Positions 25,947 to 35,662 of a stretch of DNA of 64,000 bases are shown in pieces. How positions within the stretch are numbered: the stretch's first letter is position 1; every line of letters starts with the position of its first letter. Under the pieces are notes generated by a model that saw only the letters and a program-made list of their open reading frames with translations, did no database searches and was not told the origin of the DNA. The position numbers were made by a program, and so were the translations under genes. The DNA comes from Lysobacter antibioticus. Lineage in GTDB: Bacteria > Pseudomonadota > Gammaproteobacteria > Xanthomonadales > Xanthomonadaceae. The stretch is from assembly GCF_000731095.1 (NCBI RefSeq), contig NZ_JMTZ01000004.1:18850-82849 (forward strand), given 5' to 3'.

Positions 25947-27116
25947 ATGAAGCAACGGAAATTTGCGGCATTCGTGAGCGCAGTAGCGGCAGCATTTCCG
26001 GCAATGTCCGAAGTGCCGAAGGACCACTTAGGATTTGTTTCGGAGTATGCAAACTACTATCGCATCGACCCAGTGGAAGCTCGGCGTCGCATGCTGGCGA
26101 CGGACCGGGCCATTGAGGCGCAGACGAAGCTGCGAAATATTGCGCCTGACAGCTTTGCGGGCATGCATATCGAGCACACACCGAAGTTCAAGGTGGTCGC
26201 CAGGTTTACACAAGCGCCCGGAGCTTCGGCTCGGAAGTTTATGCACGGAGATTTCTTTCAGGTGGATTCCGCACCTTACTCAGAGATCGAGCTCCGTGAG
26301 GCACTCGACGCAATATCCGAGGATCTTTCCAGTCGTGCAGTCCGATTCACAGCGGGCATCGACATACGTAAATCCAAGGTAATAGTCGAAGTAGCGCCTG
26401 AGGATGCTCCCAGGATAGGGGCCAACTATGCGAAGGGGCTCAACTCCATCTATGAGTGGAGAACAGCGCAAGGCTTCGTCACGCCGACGTTCGCGCCATA
26501 TGCTGCGTACCGGGGCGCCGACCGCCTGTGGGGCACGACACAATACTGCACCTCTGGTTTTCACTCAAAACTCGCCGATGGCACACCCGTAGTTACCACT
26601 GCTGGCCATTGCGACGACGAAATTAGAATATGGAACAACACTGGACTGCTTATTCCGAGGATCAGCGAGAAGAACGCGGGCTCATTTGATATCCAATGGC
26701 ACCGATACACTTCCTCGATCTACTATTTAGATCCTAGCATTCAGGCAGGGTCCGCAACCCCTGATATTCGAGCAATACGCACCAAAGCGCAGATGATCGT
26801 CGGCCAGCATGTCTGCAAATACGGCCACAGAACGTTTTTGACGTGCGGCGATATCGCCCGCCTTGATTACACCCACCTCTATAACAGAGTACTTGGAACG
26901 TACATCCAAGTTCACAACCAGAACGGGGACATGATGACCGATCATGGCGACAGTGGCGGCCCAGTTTATGCCTGGCACGATGGTATTGGGTATGCCGCCT
27001 ATGGCATGGTCCATGGTCGGGGAGGGGACGGGACTTCGACTGTGAAGGAGCTATTTTTTATGCCATCGGATCAGTTTGCTGCAGCTGGATTGTCGATCAT
27101 GCTGAAGACCAACTGA
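25947..27116 (+). CDS. Alpha-lytic-like secreted serine protease (S1 family) with pro-region
   Basis: A 389-residue preproprotease. A weak signal (KFAAFVSAVAAAFPAMS) is followed by a pro-region of about 150 residues (EARRRMLATDRAIEAQ, then AGMHIEHTPKFKVVARF) and a chymotrypsin-like catalytic domain with His221 (TTAGHC), Asp248 (SFDIQW) and Ser336 (GDSGGP). Cys residues beside the His and in YCTSGF are placed for disulfides. In this family the pro-region folds the catalytic domain and then inhibits it until cleaved. A ribosome site AAGGAGAG precedes the ATG. Directly downstream and convergent is a stand-alone homologue of the pro-region (27196-27744). The gene is less GC-rich than average here. 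Confidence 0.9.
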   Translation: MKQRKFAAFVSAVAAAFPAMSEVPKDHLGFVSEYANYYRIDPVEARRRMLATDRAIEAQTKLRNIAPDSFAGMHIEHTPKFKVVARFTQAPGASARKFMHGDFFQVDSAPYSEIELREALDAISEDLSSRAVRFTAGIDIRKSKVIVEVAPEDAPRIGANYAKGLNSIYEWRTAQGFVTPTFAPYAAYRGADRLWGTTQYCTSGFHSKLADGTPVVTTAGHCDDEIRIWNNTGLLIPRISEKNAGSFDIQWHRYTSSIYYLDPSIQAGSATPDIRAIRTKAQMIVGQHVCKYGHRTFLTCGDIARLDYTHLYNRVLGTYIQVHNQNGDMMTDHGDSGGPVYAWHDGIGYAAYGMVHGRGGDGTSTVKELFFMPSDQFAAAGLSIMLKTN

Positions 27117-27139
27117 CCTGACCGAGCAATTGAAACAAC

Positions 27140-27169
27140 GACGCAGTCGGCGAGCGCGCTGACTGCGTC
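27140..27169. terminator. Shared hairpin between convergent protease and pro-domain genes
   Basis: A perfect 9-bp inverted repeat (GACGCAGTC with GACTGCGTC, 12-base loop) lies between the two convergent stop codons at 27116 and 27196 and could serve both as a bidirectional terminator. Confidence 0.6.
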
Positions 27170-27195
27170 GAATTCTCCCCGGGCGTGCCACCTAA

Positions 27196-27744
27196 TCAAT
27201 TGTTCTTAGTGAGTTCGACCTTCTCATATGGGAAGAATTGAACCACCGTCAAGTCAAGCCCTTCGCCGACGAGCTTTGCCCGGGCGCTGTCAACGTCCGC
27301 TTTATCGAGCCATACGACTACAGTCGACTCTTTCGGATCGACGTTAGTCGAGCATTGAATGCCCTTGTCCTTAAGTATGGTTGCGACTTGAGTCGCCTTC
27401 TTCTCTAGATCCCGAATCGAATACGCGGACTTGACAGGTACGAATGCCACGTCAGCCGTCAAGCTCCGCAAGCTCGATTCGGCATCCCGACTGAATTTCA
27501 CGATGACTCGGTAGGTCGGCTCGTGTTGGATGTACAGCCCTCCGAATGTATCGGGGTACTTAGCTTCGGCCGCTTCCTTCACTTTTAAAGCTTCGTCGAC
27601 GTGGCTTAGCCTTCGAGAAGCCTCAGCTGTGGTAACGCCGCGCTCCGCTGCGTAGTGGCTGGCAATAGGCTCCTGGCGTGTTTGAGCGAATGCGACGCTA
27701 GAAAGTAGTGTCGCGGCTGCCAGGACGAAAATTGATCTTTTCAT
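27196..27744 (-). CDS. Stand-alone secreted homologue of the protease pro-region (candidate protease inhibitor)
   Basis: A 182-residue protein with a good signal peptide (FVLAAATLLSSVAFA). The mature part aligns by eye along its whole length with the pro-region of the neighbouring protease: EASRRLSHVDEALKVKE against EARRRMLATDRAIEAQT, and FGGLYIQHEPTYRVIVKF against FAGMHIEHTPKFKVVARF, then a shared second repeat ending STVVVWL against SKVIVEV. No catalytic domain follows. Pro-regions of this family are strong inhibitors and folding catalysts, so a free copy in the periplasm could inhibit or chaperone the protease. An AAGGAGG ribosome site precedes the ATG. Confidence 0.8.
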   Translation of the reverse strand: MKRSIFVLAAATLLSSVAFAQTRQEPIASHYAAERGVTTAEASRRLSHVDEALKVKEAAEAKYPDTFGGLYIQHEPTYRVIVKFSRDAESSLRSLTADVAFVPVKSAYSIRDLEKKATQVATILKDKGIQCSTNVDPKESTVVVWLDKADVDSARAKLVGEGLDLTVVQFFPYEKVELTKNN

Positions 27745-27948
27745 AGAAACCTCCTTGTAACGAGAGCCGTTTGATCGTGTCGCTTAGCCACTATACTGAC
27801 TTCCTGTGCCTCGTTCATGTGGCGACGTTAGCAAATCCCCCCCCCGAAATGGCCGTCCATATTGGATGCTCGACGGCAGGATGAGGAGCTTCATCATCAT
27901 CAAACCAAATACATAGCAGTGAATGTCATTTGCTGGCGCCCGCACCTG

Positions 27949-28300
27949 CTATTCGGCAAAGAACGTGATGCCATCCAGGGATAGCCAGCCGAGCGCTCCC
28001 GCGCCCGGCTGCGACACCAGATTTTCTCCACTGGTTCTGACATCAATGCGCGCCGGAGTGCTCGAATCGCTCACGGCCATATAGATCTGCTGCGCGGGTG
28101 GGGCGGAACCCTGCGGAAAGCACGAAGACAACGGCGTCCCCGCTCCCCGCCTTCACCAGCCCTCGAAGTTGCACGCACCCGGCATCTCGGCGGTAGCCGG
28201 CTAAGGCAAAGACATCTCCATAGTTCGTCCACTGCGCATTGAGCGTCGGCGCCCTGGCCGCGTGCCAGTATCGATTGTCCAGTGTGATCCGCTCGCACTG
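27949..28300 (-). pseudogene. Frameshifted C-terminal domain of a phage tail-fibre-like protein
   Basis: On the minus strand one frame reads NAQWTNYGDVFALAGYRR then CVQLRGLVKAGSGDAVVF, and after a frameshift near 28115 a second frame continues AQQIYMAVSDSSTPARIDV to GWLSLDGITFFAE and a stop. Together they resemble the C-terminal domain of phage tail or collagen-like fibre proteins (W.NYG..F..AGY..., LRGLV, ...WLSLDGITF). There is no start or N-terminal part. I read this as a prophage-derived remnant. Confidence 0.6.
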
Positions 28301-28881
28301 GCTTCATAGCCTTGTCCGCAGCAGGTTCCTGGTTGCATTCGATCCTCTTAGATAACCTGGTCAGAGCTAGTTTTCAGCAGGTCGGCTGGAAATCCGGAGG
28401 GCTTAGCGCAGAGCGCGCCAGACCGTAACTAGGGCGACGACGCAGATATATCAAATACACAAGCCGCCAGAAAACGGCTAAAAGCGCCGTTTTTGCGGGA
28501 GGGGACGAATTGACCACCGATGTTGGTGGATCGTGGGCAGCCGGACTCCTACTCTGTTGATTACCCAGGATCATCTACGGTTCCTCCAGAGTAATCCACG
28601 ATCATGATGATCGTCTTGGCGAGGCTGCGGCTTTGCCGCATCGTCAGCAAGCCAGGAGGCATATCGCCGCAATCCGGTCTCGACGCAACGGTCGCCTAAC
28701 GCGAGACTCTCTTTCAGAGCAACCGGATGACCGCGTTCGCAGCACTCGATCACGTCACGTACACCCCGAGACGTTCATCGGCCACTGGCTTATCGAGAAC
28801 TTTCCTAGAGGGGTGAGCATGATGGACTGGTACGGCATGCGGTATGGGCCACTCCTCCTGCAAACCGTCGCTAACCCGCGC
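28301..28881. other. Intergenic region downstream of the restriction operon
   Basis: No gene supported. Short frames lack ribosome sites and protein-like composition. It separates the tail-fibre-like remnant from the end of hsdR. Confidence 0.4.
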
Positions 28882-31800
28882 TCATGCTGCCCACTTCCTG
28901 CCGCGCAGCGCGTACTCGATGGCGAGGTCGTAGACGTTGTCGCACTTCTGCTTGAAGGTGGTACGGTCATAGCTTTCCGGCAGGTCGGCATCGAGCACGC
29001 GTTCGATCTCAGCTCGTACCTGCTGCTGCGTCTGCGTACTCTGGTGCCAGTTCTGCACCAGCACCTTAGGTTGCTCTTCCACTAAGCGCCGCAGCAAATG
29101 CTTGGCCGCAAGCTTCACGCGCCGCGTTTCGTCCTGAGTGAGGGCGTCTTTCTTCAGAAGATCGAAAAGCTCCAATTCATCCTCGGTTAGCCCCTCGCGG
29201 ATATGGCGCTCAGCCTCTTCCTTGAGCTCCTGGGCATAGGCAGTCAACTCTTCGTAGTAATTCTCGGTGGAGGTGGCACCCGAGTTATAGGCGTCAATCA
29301 CGTTCTGCAGCCGCTGCAAGAAGTCCCCGCGCGTGGTGTTCTGCGCCAGCATCTCGGCCAGCTTGCGCTGCAAGAAGGCCTGGAGGTCTGCGATCTCGAT
29401 GTTCTTGAAGGGCGCGTTCTTGAACTCCTCGCGCAGCTTCTCGACGTTCACCTTGCTCAGGTCCCAGGCCTTGCCACGCTGCACGATGTTGTACTGCGCT
29501 TCGAATTCCTTGACCGAGAAGGCCTCGGTGTTGTCCACGACCACGCTGGCATCCAGCAGCGCCTCGATGCGCTGCACTGCGCTGTCGATGTCGGCCTGCT
29601 CCACGATGCTATCCATTACCCCGCGCAGGTACTGGAAGGCCGACACAACGCGGCCCTTCTTCTGGTGGAGCACTTCGGGCTTGCAGGCCTCGTACAGCGA
29701 CGAGACCGTGTTCTCGTAGACGTTAAAAGATTTGCGCTGTTCCTCGGAGGCCAGCAACGTGTTGGCAAAGCCGTTGAACTGGCCCAGTTTGGTGAATACG
29801 TCGCCCCGGTCCAGCGCCTCGTGCAGCGGCACCTCCTGGCTATGGCAGTACGCCAGACCTTGCTCGATGGCCTCGTCCAACAGGGCGAAGAGCTGGCTCT
29901 TGTCCTGCACGGGCAGCTCTTCGTCCTCGGGGCCGGCGGCATAGTCTTTCAACGCCTTTTTCATACGGCGGAAGACGTTGTAGTAGTCCACGATCTCCCC
30001 GTGCCGCTTGGCTACACCCAGAATTTCATGACTGCTCACGCGGTTGGCCCGCGCGATGGTCTGCATGAGCGTGTGACCCTGCATCGGCTTGTCCAGATAG
30101 AGCGTGCTGACCGTCGGCGCATCGAAGCCTGTTAGCCACATTGCGCAGACGAACACCAGTTGCAGCGGGTGCTCGGGTTCCTTGAAGTTAAACTCGATGT
30201 CGTGGCCGTGTTCGTCCAGCGCGCTCATGCGCCGCCGGTGAGGCTTGATGTCCAGCTTCTTCTTGGCGAACTTCTCTTCCTCGCCGGCTTCTTCGCTGAC
30301 GATCACCGCCATCTGCACCGCACCCATCCAGGCCTTGAGCTGCTTCAGGCGCTGGCGTTCCACATCGTTACTGGTGGCCGCGATACGGCCGTTCAATACC
30401 TTGAGCTCGGCCTTCCAGAGCGCCTGCACCTTGTGGAACATGGTCACGGCGGTGAACTTGTCCACCGAGATGACGATGCCTTTGCCCAGGTAGCCGCGGC
30501 GCGGGAAGTGGTAGACGATGTCGCGCGCAATCGTGTCCAGCCGGTCCTCGCGCTTGACGACCTCCATCTCCTGCGCAAAGCGCTTTTCCAGCCTCTCCTG
30601 CGCTTCGGCGTCGAGGTTCTCTTCCTCCAGGATCTCCGCGAACTCCTCGCTCAGGTCGTCGTTCTGGATCAACACCTCAGGCACGCGCTTCTCGTAAAAC
30701 AGTGGCACCGTGGCGCCATCCTCCACGCTCTGTTGGAAGTTGTATTCCGACACATAATCGCCAAACCAGGCGTTTGTCTTGCGCTCCTTGCCCAGCAGCG
30801 GCGTGCCGGTGAAGGCAAAGAAGTTGGCGCGCGGCAGGCCGGCGCGCATGTTCGCGGCCAGGCCGGCGTACTGCGTGCGATGCGCCTCGTCCACGATGAC
30901 GACGATGTCGTCCCGGTCGGACAGCAGCGGGTAGTCCCTGCCTTTGTCGTAGCGGAATTTCTGGATAAGAGTGAACACCACGCGCTTGTTCTTGCCCAGC
31001 ATCTCGCGCAGCTTGGCGCTATCGCGTGGGCGAACATCGTCCTTCGGAGCCACCACACCGGTGTGCAGGAAGTTGCGGTAGATCTGTCCGTCCAGGTCGT
31101 CGCGGTCGGTCACGACGACGAAGGTGAAGTTGCCGGTGAGCTTCCGGAAAATCTTGCGTGTGTAGAACACCATCGAGAAACTCTTGCCCGAGCCCTGGGT
31201 GTGCCAGAACACGCCCAGCCTGCCTTTTAGCTCGCGGCGGCGCTGGAACTGCGCGAAGGCGTTGTTCACGCCGAGAAACTGGTGATTCTGCGCGATCACC
31301 TTCTGTGTCTCGCGGTAGAACACACAAAAGTTTTCCACGTAGTCGAGCAACTTCTCTGGCTTCAGCAACCCCAGCACCACCCGTTCCACGCTCAGGCCTT
31401 GCGCCGCAATGGCCGAACGGTCAAGCGCTTCTTTCTCGTCGTCCACCCGAAGCCAGTTGAAGAAGTGCTCCCACTGCGCGGTAATGCTACCCAGCTTGGT
31501 CTCGATGCCGTTGCTCAACAAACATAGGGCATTGGCGGTGAAAAGCTGTGGGATCTCGGCCTTGTAGGTAGTGAGGTTGTCTTCAAAGGCTGCTCGCAAC
31601 TTGACATTGCTGTTCTTCAGTTCGATGAACACCAGCGGCAGCCCGTTCACATACAACAGCATGTCGGGCCGCCGGTAGCCATGCTCGCCACGCACCCAGA
31701 GCTGCGTCACCACCAAGTAGTGGTTGCGTCCGTTCTGCGGCTCGGGCGCGTCGAAGTCAATCACACGCAGCCGCTCGGTCACCGTCTGGCCCGCCTGGGG

Positions 31801-32142
31801 CCCAGCTTGGGGCTTGTAGGTCACGGGCACGCCATCGCGCAGCAAAGCATCCATCTCACGGTTGGCCGCTACCAGGCTCATTGCGGTGCGCGGTAGCAGC
31901 AACTCGGCCAGGGCTTGGTCCAATGCGTGGGTCGGGGCCTGCGGATTCAGTCGCTCCAGCGCGGCGCGCAGCCGGTCGGCCAGGATCACCTCGCGCTTGT
32001 CGGTGCGGCCGGAGCCGTCGTTCAGGTCGTCGGACTGGGCCGTGAAGCAATTCAGCGCATCGAAGCCGCACAGGTGCTGGAGCCGCTGCAGCAGGGCCTG
32101 CTCGATGTCGTCTTCGCTGATGAAGTTCTTCGCGGCGGCCAT
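28882..32142 (-). CDS. hsdR: Type I restriction enzyme, restriction/translocase subunit HsdR
   Basis: A 1,086-residue HsdR subunit. The nuclease domain shows the PD-(D/E)xK signature in RRPDMLLYVNGLPLVFIELK (about residues 155-180). The SF2 translocase follows: Walker A QGSGKSFSMVF near 320, VDEAHRTQY near 418, a TGTPL motif, and LTGFDAPTVSTLYLDKP of the second RecA domain. The C-terminal helical part contacts the methylase core. Length is in the normal range. It is the last gene of the hsdM-hsdS-hsdR operon, 41 bases after hsdS with an AGGAAGG ribosome site. It cuts unmodified DNA far from the recognition site after ATP-driven translocation. All core motifs look intact. Confidence 0.95.
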   Translation of the reverse strand: MAAAKNFISEDDIEQALLQRLQHLCGFDALNCFTAQSDDLNDGSGRTDKREVILADRLRAALERLNPQAPTHALDQALAELLLPRTAMSLVAANREMDALLRDGVPVTYKPQAGPQAGQTVTERLRVIDFDAPEPQNGRNHYLVVTQLWVRGEHGYRRPDMLLYVNGLPLVFIELKNSNVKLRAAFEDNLTTYKAEIPQLFTANALCLLSNGIETKLGSITAQWEHFFNWLRVDDEKEALDRSAIAAQGLSVERVVLGLLKPEKLLDYVENFCVFYRETQKVIAQNHQFLGVNNAFAQFQRRRELKGRLGVFWHTQGSGKSFSMVFYTRKIFRKLTGNFTFVVVTDRDDLDGQIYRNFLHTGVVAPKDDVRPRDSAKLREMLGKNKRVVFTLIQKFRYDKGRDYPLLSDRDDIVVIVDEAHRTQYAGLAANMRAGLPRANFFAFTGTPLLGKERKTNAWFGDYVSEYNFQQSVEDGATVPLFYEKRVPEVLIQNDDLSEEFAEILEEENLDAEAQERLEKRFAQEMEVVKREDRLDTIARDIVYHFPRRGYLGKGIVISVDKFTAVTMFHKVQALWKAELKVLNGRIAATSNDVERQRLKQLKAWMGAVQMAVIVSEEAGEEEKFAKKKLDIKPHRRRMSALDEHGHDIEFNFKEPEHPLQLVFVCAMWLTGFDAPTVSTLYLDKPMQGHTLMQTIARANRVSSHEILGVAKRHGEIVDYYNVFRRMKKALKDYAAGPEDEELPVQDKSQLFALLDEAIEQGLAYCHSQEVPLHEALDRGDVFTKLGQFNGFANTLLASEEQRKSFNVYENTVSSLYEACKPEVLHQKKGRVVSAFQYLRGVMDSIVEQADIDSAVQRIEALLDASVVVDNTEAFSVKEFEAQYNIVQRGKAWDLSKVNVEKLREEFKNAPFKNIEIADLQAFLQRKLAEMLAQNTTRGDFLQRLQNVIDAYNSGATSTENYYEELTAYAQELKEEAERHIREGLTEDELELFDLLKKDALTQDETRRVKLAAKHLLRRLVEEQPKVLVQNWHQSTQTQQQVRAEIERVLDADLPESYDRTTFKQKCDNVYDLAIEYALRGRKWAA

Positions 32143-32183
32143 GACACCTTCCTGGTGTTGCTGGTTGTGGGGAAGAAGACTTG

Positions 32184-33488
32184 CTAACTGAGCGGGGTCG
32201 CCGGCTCTGCCGCCCCTTCGAGCGTCGGCAACATGCTGGGCGGGAACTGGATGTCTAACGCATCGACACGGAGTTTGCCGGAGATCAGGCGGGGGAGCAG
32301 GGCGTCGCGCAGTTTCGCAAGCCGCTCGTTTTGTTCGAGCAGCACGCGTCGTTGCTTTCGAATCGGCCCGGCGGCTGCAGCGAATCGGAGGAGTATTTCG
32401 GACTGCGGTACTAGTACGTTGGTGCGGCTGATGAGTTCTCGGCTCAGTTCGGCCTGCCCTGTTGAACCCGATGCCATGGATTCAAAGTAATTTTGAAGGA
32501 GCTGGACCGTGTAGGCCAAGAACTCGCCGTAAAGGGCAATGTCCTTAGGTCGAATAATCGTGACATGGCTATCGCAGCTCACTCCGTGGAGATCAATATC
32601 GAAGACTGCAGCTCGGCCAAGTGTGCCGGCGCCGGTCGAGTTGACCAAGATGTCGCCTGAAAGAAGCAACTTGTCTTCTGATGTTGCTGTCGAGTGCGTT
32701 CGCGCTTCGCTCATGCTCAGGCGCCCGTTACGGATGCACTTCTGGTTGATGACACGATACTCTGCTTGATCATCATAGGTCGGAGAAATACCGCGCTTGA
32801 TCAAGGAGGTCATTTCGCCAATAGGTCGGCGCTCCCAGCCGGGGGGATGCAAGCTGTCAGCCGCAATCACGCCACCCCCAGGAAAGCGCATCCGCACAAA
32901 CCACTCGCGGTAGATTTCTTCGGCCATGGACTCCAGCAAGACGATGCGGCGCTGGTTGTTGGCAATCAGGTCATCGTAAGCAGAGAGTAGCGCGGCGATG
33001 CGGCACTGCTCATCCAACGGCGGATAGGCGACCAGGAAGGACTCGGCGTCGGGCACCCGCAGATGCTCGACCGTGGCGCCTGAGCCCTGGGACCTGATCT
33101 GGCCTTGGACCAACGTGCTGAGCATCGAGTAATACAGAAATCGCTGATCCAGCTTCTTGGGATTAGCTCGATACAGCATCGTCCGTTGCCCCAGAAAGAC
33201 GGATTCATCGCTACGCAGTAGGCCCACTTCGCCCAGAGGCGCCTCGCGTGTCAGTACTATGTCATTGCGCTTCGGCTGGATACGTCGAGTCCATTTGATA
33301 AACGTGGCCTCGTCAACGTACCGGCAATCTTCCAGATTGATTCGACCAGCTTTCACGTTGGTCGTGCGAATCATCTTGTACTCAGTGGGGCCGTCAACGA
33401 TGGGCGCCGTCTTGTTCACGCAGTCCACCACGTCGGTGCAGAGCGCACTGACGGGATCGGTTTTCCAGTGATCGGGGAAGAGCTTCAT
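32184..33488 (-). CDS. hsdS: Type I restriction enzyme, specificity subunit HsdS
   Basis: A 434-residue specificity subunit with two target-recognition domains. The first half ends in the conserved helical spacer (EQCRIAALLSAYDDLIANNQ, then SMAEEIYREWFVRMRFPG); the second TRD ends in the matching repeat (RLAKLRDALLPRLISGKLRVD). These conserved helices set the spacing of the bipartite DNA target. The start codon directly follows the hsdM stop (no gap), so expression is coupled. The target sequence cannot be predicted from this reading. Confidence 0.92.
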   Translation of the reverse strand: MKLFPDHWKTDPVSALCTDVVDCVNKTAPIVDGPTEYKMIRTTNVKAGRINLEDCRYVDEATFIKWTRRIQPKRNDIVLTREAPLGEVGLLRSDESVFLGQRTMLYRANPKKLDQRFLYYSMLSTLVQGQIRSQGSGATVEHLRVPDAESFLVAYPPLDEQCRIAALLSAYDDLIANNQRRIVLLESMAEEIYREWFVRMRFPGGGVIAADSLHPPGWERRPIGEMTSLIKRGISPTYDDQAEYRVINQKCIRNGRLSMSEARTHSTATSEDKLLLSGDILVNSTGAGTLGRAAVFDIDLHGVSCDSHVTIIRPKDIALYGEFLAYTVQLLQNYFESMASGSTGQAELSRELISRTNVLVPQSEILLRFAAAAGPIRKQRRVLLEQNERLAKLRDALLPRLISGKLRVDALDIQFPPSMLPTLEGAAEPATPLS

Positions 33489-35603
33489 TCAGAGCCCCGT
33501 CAGTGCTGCGAGATTCCTGGCGATCACTGCTTCGAGCTTGTGAGCCTCGCTCTGCAATTCCGCCAATTCATCACCCGCTTCAGCGAGCTCCATCAAGAAC
33601 TCCTCCTCGGTCTTCCCATCCTCCTCCATGACCACGCCGACATACCGACCCGGATTGAGCGACCAATCCTGCTCGGCAATCTCCTCACGGCTGGCCAGCT
33701 TGCACAGTCCGGTGACATCTTCGTAAGTGGCCTTGGGGAAACGCTCCTGCAGCCAGCTCACGTGCTGGTAGTACAGCTCGGCGGCCTTTAGCTCGTCGTG
33801 CAGAGCCTGTACCGCCGCCTTCACGCCCTTGGTCTGGCGGTTGGCGGTGGCGCGCCTGCCGTCTGCCTTGGCGGCTTCAACCTTGCGCTTGTCCATCTCG
33901 CGGATGGCCTTGTCCAGCGCCTTCACGGCGGCGTGCAGGCCGCTGAAGAAGGGCGTGAACCGGGCGCGCAGCGTATGCTGGGCGGCGTTGCGGTCATCCA
34001 CGCTGTGCTTCTGGCCGCGGGTGCGTTCGTGCTGGGCCTGGGCTTGCTGCAGCGCGGCGAGCTGGCCCCACTGAGCCTGCAGCGCGGTGATGGCGTTGTG
34101 CGCGGCCTGGCTGGTTTCGGCATCGGCCGCCTCTTCGGCCAGCACGGCCAGCAAGCGCTCGCTCAAGGCCGGCAGGTGCTCGGCCGCCTCCTTGAGCTGA
34201 GCCATGCCTTGATGCAGGTAGCGGTCCACCTGGTCCACGAACTCCTGGCGGCGGCCCTTGTGCAGGCGGGGAATGAGGGCGATGTTCTGAATCTGCTCGT
34301 CGCTCAGCTCGCGGTGGGCGCGGTCGACCTGGGTGAAGATGTTGCGCGCGTCGATGAACAGTACCTTCTCATCGGTCTTGCCCTTGTCGAAGAACCACAG
34401 CGTGGCCGGCAGGGTGACGGTGTAGAACAGGTTGGACGGCAGCGTGAGCATGCCGTAGATAAGGTTCTGCTCGATCAGCGTGCGGCGGATGTCCGCCTCG
34501 GAGTGGCGGGCATCACTGGCCGAATTGGCCATCACCAACGCGGCGCGGCCGCCGGGCTTAAGGGACGTGGCGAAGAGGTTTATCCAAAGGTAGTTGCCGT
34601 TGGGCACGGTCTCGACAGCTTTTTCCTTGCCGCCCTTGCCACCACCCGACGCCTTGGCCTTGGTCTTGTTGCGAGGCACACCGTAGGTGTTGAAGCGACG
34701 GTCCTTCTCCACGGCGTCCAGCGTCACGTCGTCTACGTTGAAAGGCGGGTTGGCCATCACGTAATCGAAGGCGCCAAAGGCGTTGAAGGGGTCTTCGTAA
34801 TAGGTGTTAGCCTGCTTGATGTCGCCGCGCAGGTTATTCACCGCGAGGTTCATTTTGGCGAGCTTGACCGTCTCCAGCGTCTTCTCGGTGCCGCAGACGA
34901 AGACGTCCAGGTCGGCGGCCTTGTCGGCCTGGTGCTGGAGAATGAAATCTGCCGACTGTACAAACATGCCGCCGGAGCCGCAGGCGGGGTCGAACACCTT
35001 GCCGCCATGTGGCTCGATGATCTCGGTCATCAGCTTGACGACGGAGCGCGGCGTGAAGAACTCGCCGCCGCCCTGGCCCTCGCTCAGCGCGAAGTTAGCC
35101 AGGAAGTATTCGTAGATCTGGCCGAACACGTCGCCCGTAGCATCCACCGGAATGTCGGAGAAGAGCTTGAGCAGGTCCTTGGGGATATGCTTGTTCTTGT
35201 CGCTGCGGGTAAAGCGGTCGTACTCTTCCTGCGGCAGCACGCCCAGCAGCTCGGGCTTGGTCTTCTCGATGCTGGCCATCGCTGCACGAATGGCTTTGGC
35301 GATGTTTTCCTTCTCGGGCAGGTTCAGCAGGTAGTCGTAGCGGGCCTGGGGCTTCAGATAGAAACCGCACTTCTCGATGGCGATTTTCTCTTCGCTCCGC
35401 TCCCGGCGAGTACCTTGGAGCTTCTTGAACTCCTGCTTGATAGCCGCTTCGTGCTGGCGATACTTGTTGTCGGCGAACTTCAGGAAGATCAAGCCCAGAA
35501 CCGGCGTGCTGTACTCGCTGGCCTTGAGGTCGGAGTTGGCCCGGAGCTTGTCGGCTGCTGACCACAGGTCGTTTTCGAGTTTTTTTAGCTGGTCGCGATT
35601 CAT
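33489..35603 (-). CDS. hsdM: Type I restriction enzyme, methyltransferase subunit HsdM
   Basis: A 704-residue N6-adenine methyltransferase. An HsdM N-terminal helical domain (LENDLWSAADKLRANSDLK) is followed by the AdoMet-binding motif FDPACGSGGMF near residue 205 and the catalytic NPPF near 280 (DYVMANPPFNVDD). The protein is about 150-200 residues longer than classic HsdM because of a long charged C-terminal region (about 480-660), likely coiled coil. It is the first gene of the operon. With HsdS alone it forms the host-protecting methylase. Confidence 0.95.
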   Translation of the reverse strand: MNRDQLKKLENDLWSAADKLRANSDLKASEYSTPVLGLIFLKFADNKYRQHEAAIKQEFKKLQGTRRERSEEKIAIEKCGFYLKPQARYDYLLNLPEKENIAKAIRAAMASIEKTKPELLGVLPQEEYDRFTRSDKNKHIPKDLLKLFSDIPVDATGDVFGQIYEYFLANFALSEGQGGGEFFTPRSVVKLMTEIIEPHGGKVFDPACGSGGMFVQSADFILQHQADKAADLDVFVCGTEKTLETVKLAKMNLAVNNLRGDIKQANTYYEDPFNAFGAFDYVMANPPFNVDDVTLDAVEKDRRFNTYGVPRNKTKAKASGGGKGGKEKAVETVPNGNYLWINLFATSLKPGGRAALVMANSASDARHSEADIRRTLIEQNLIYGMLTLPSNLFYTVTLPATLWFFDKGKTDEKVLFIDARNIFTQVDRAHRELSDEQIQNIALIPRLHKGRRQEFVDQVDRYLHQGMAQLKEAAEHLPALSERLLAVLAEEAADAETSQAAHNAITALQAQWGQLAALQQAQAQHERTRGQKHSVDDRNAAQHTLRARFTPFFSGLHAAVKALDKAIREMDKRKVEAAKADGRRATANRQTKGVKAAVQALHDELKAAELYYQHVSWLQERFPKATYEDVTGLCKLASREEIAEQDWSLNPGRYVGVVMEEDGKTEEEFLMELAEAGDELAELQSEAHKLEAVIARNLAALTGL

Positions 35604-35662
35604 TCTGTTTAGGGGGCTCTCTCAACGTGCCGAGGGGGAGATAAACGCCCTTCCGGAAGGAG

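Noticed and set aside
33798..35561. A 587-codon plus-strand frame opposite hsdM
   Set aside because: The minus strand carries all methyltransferase motifs; the plus frame is Val/Leu/Gly/His-rich shadow.
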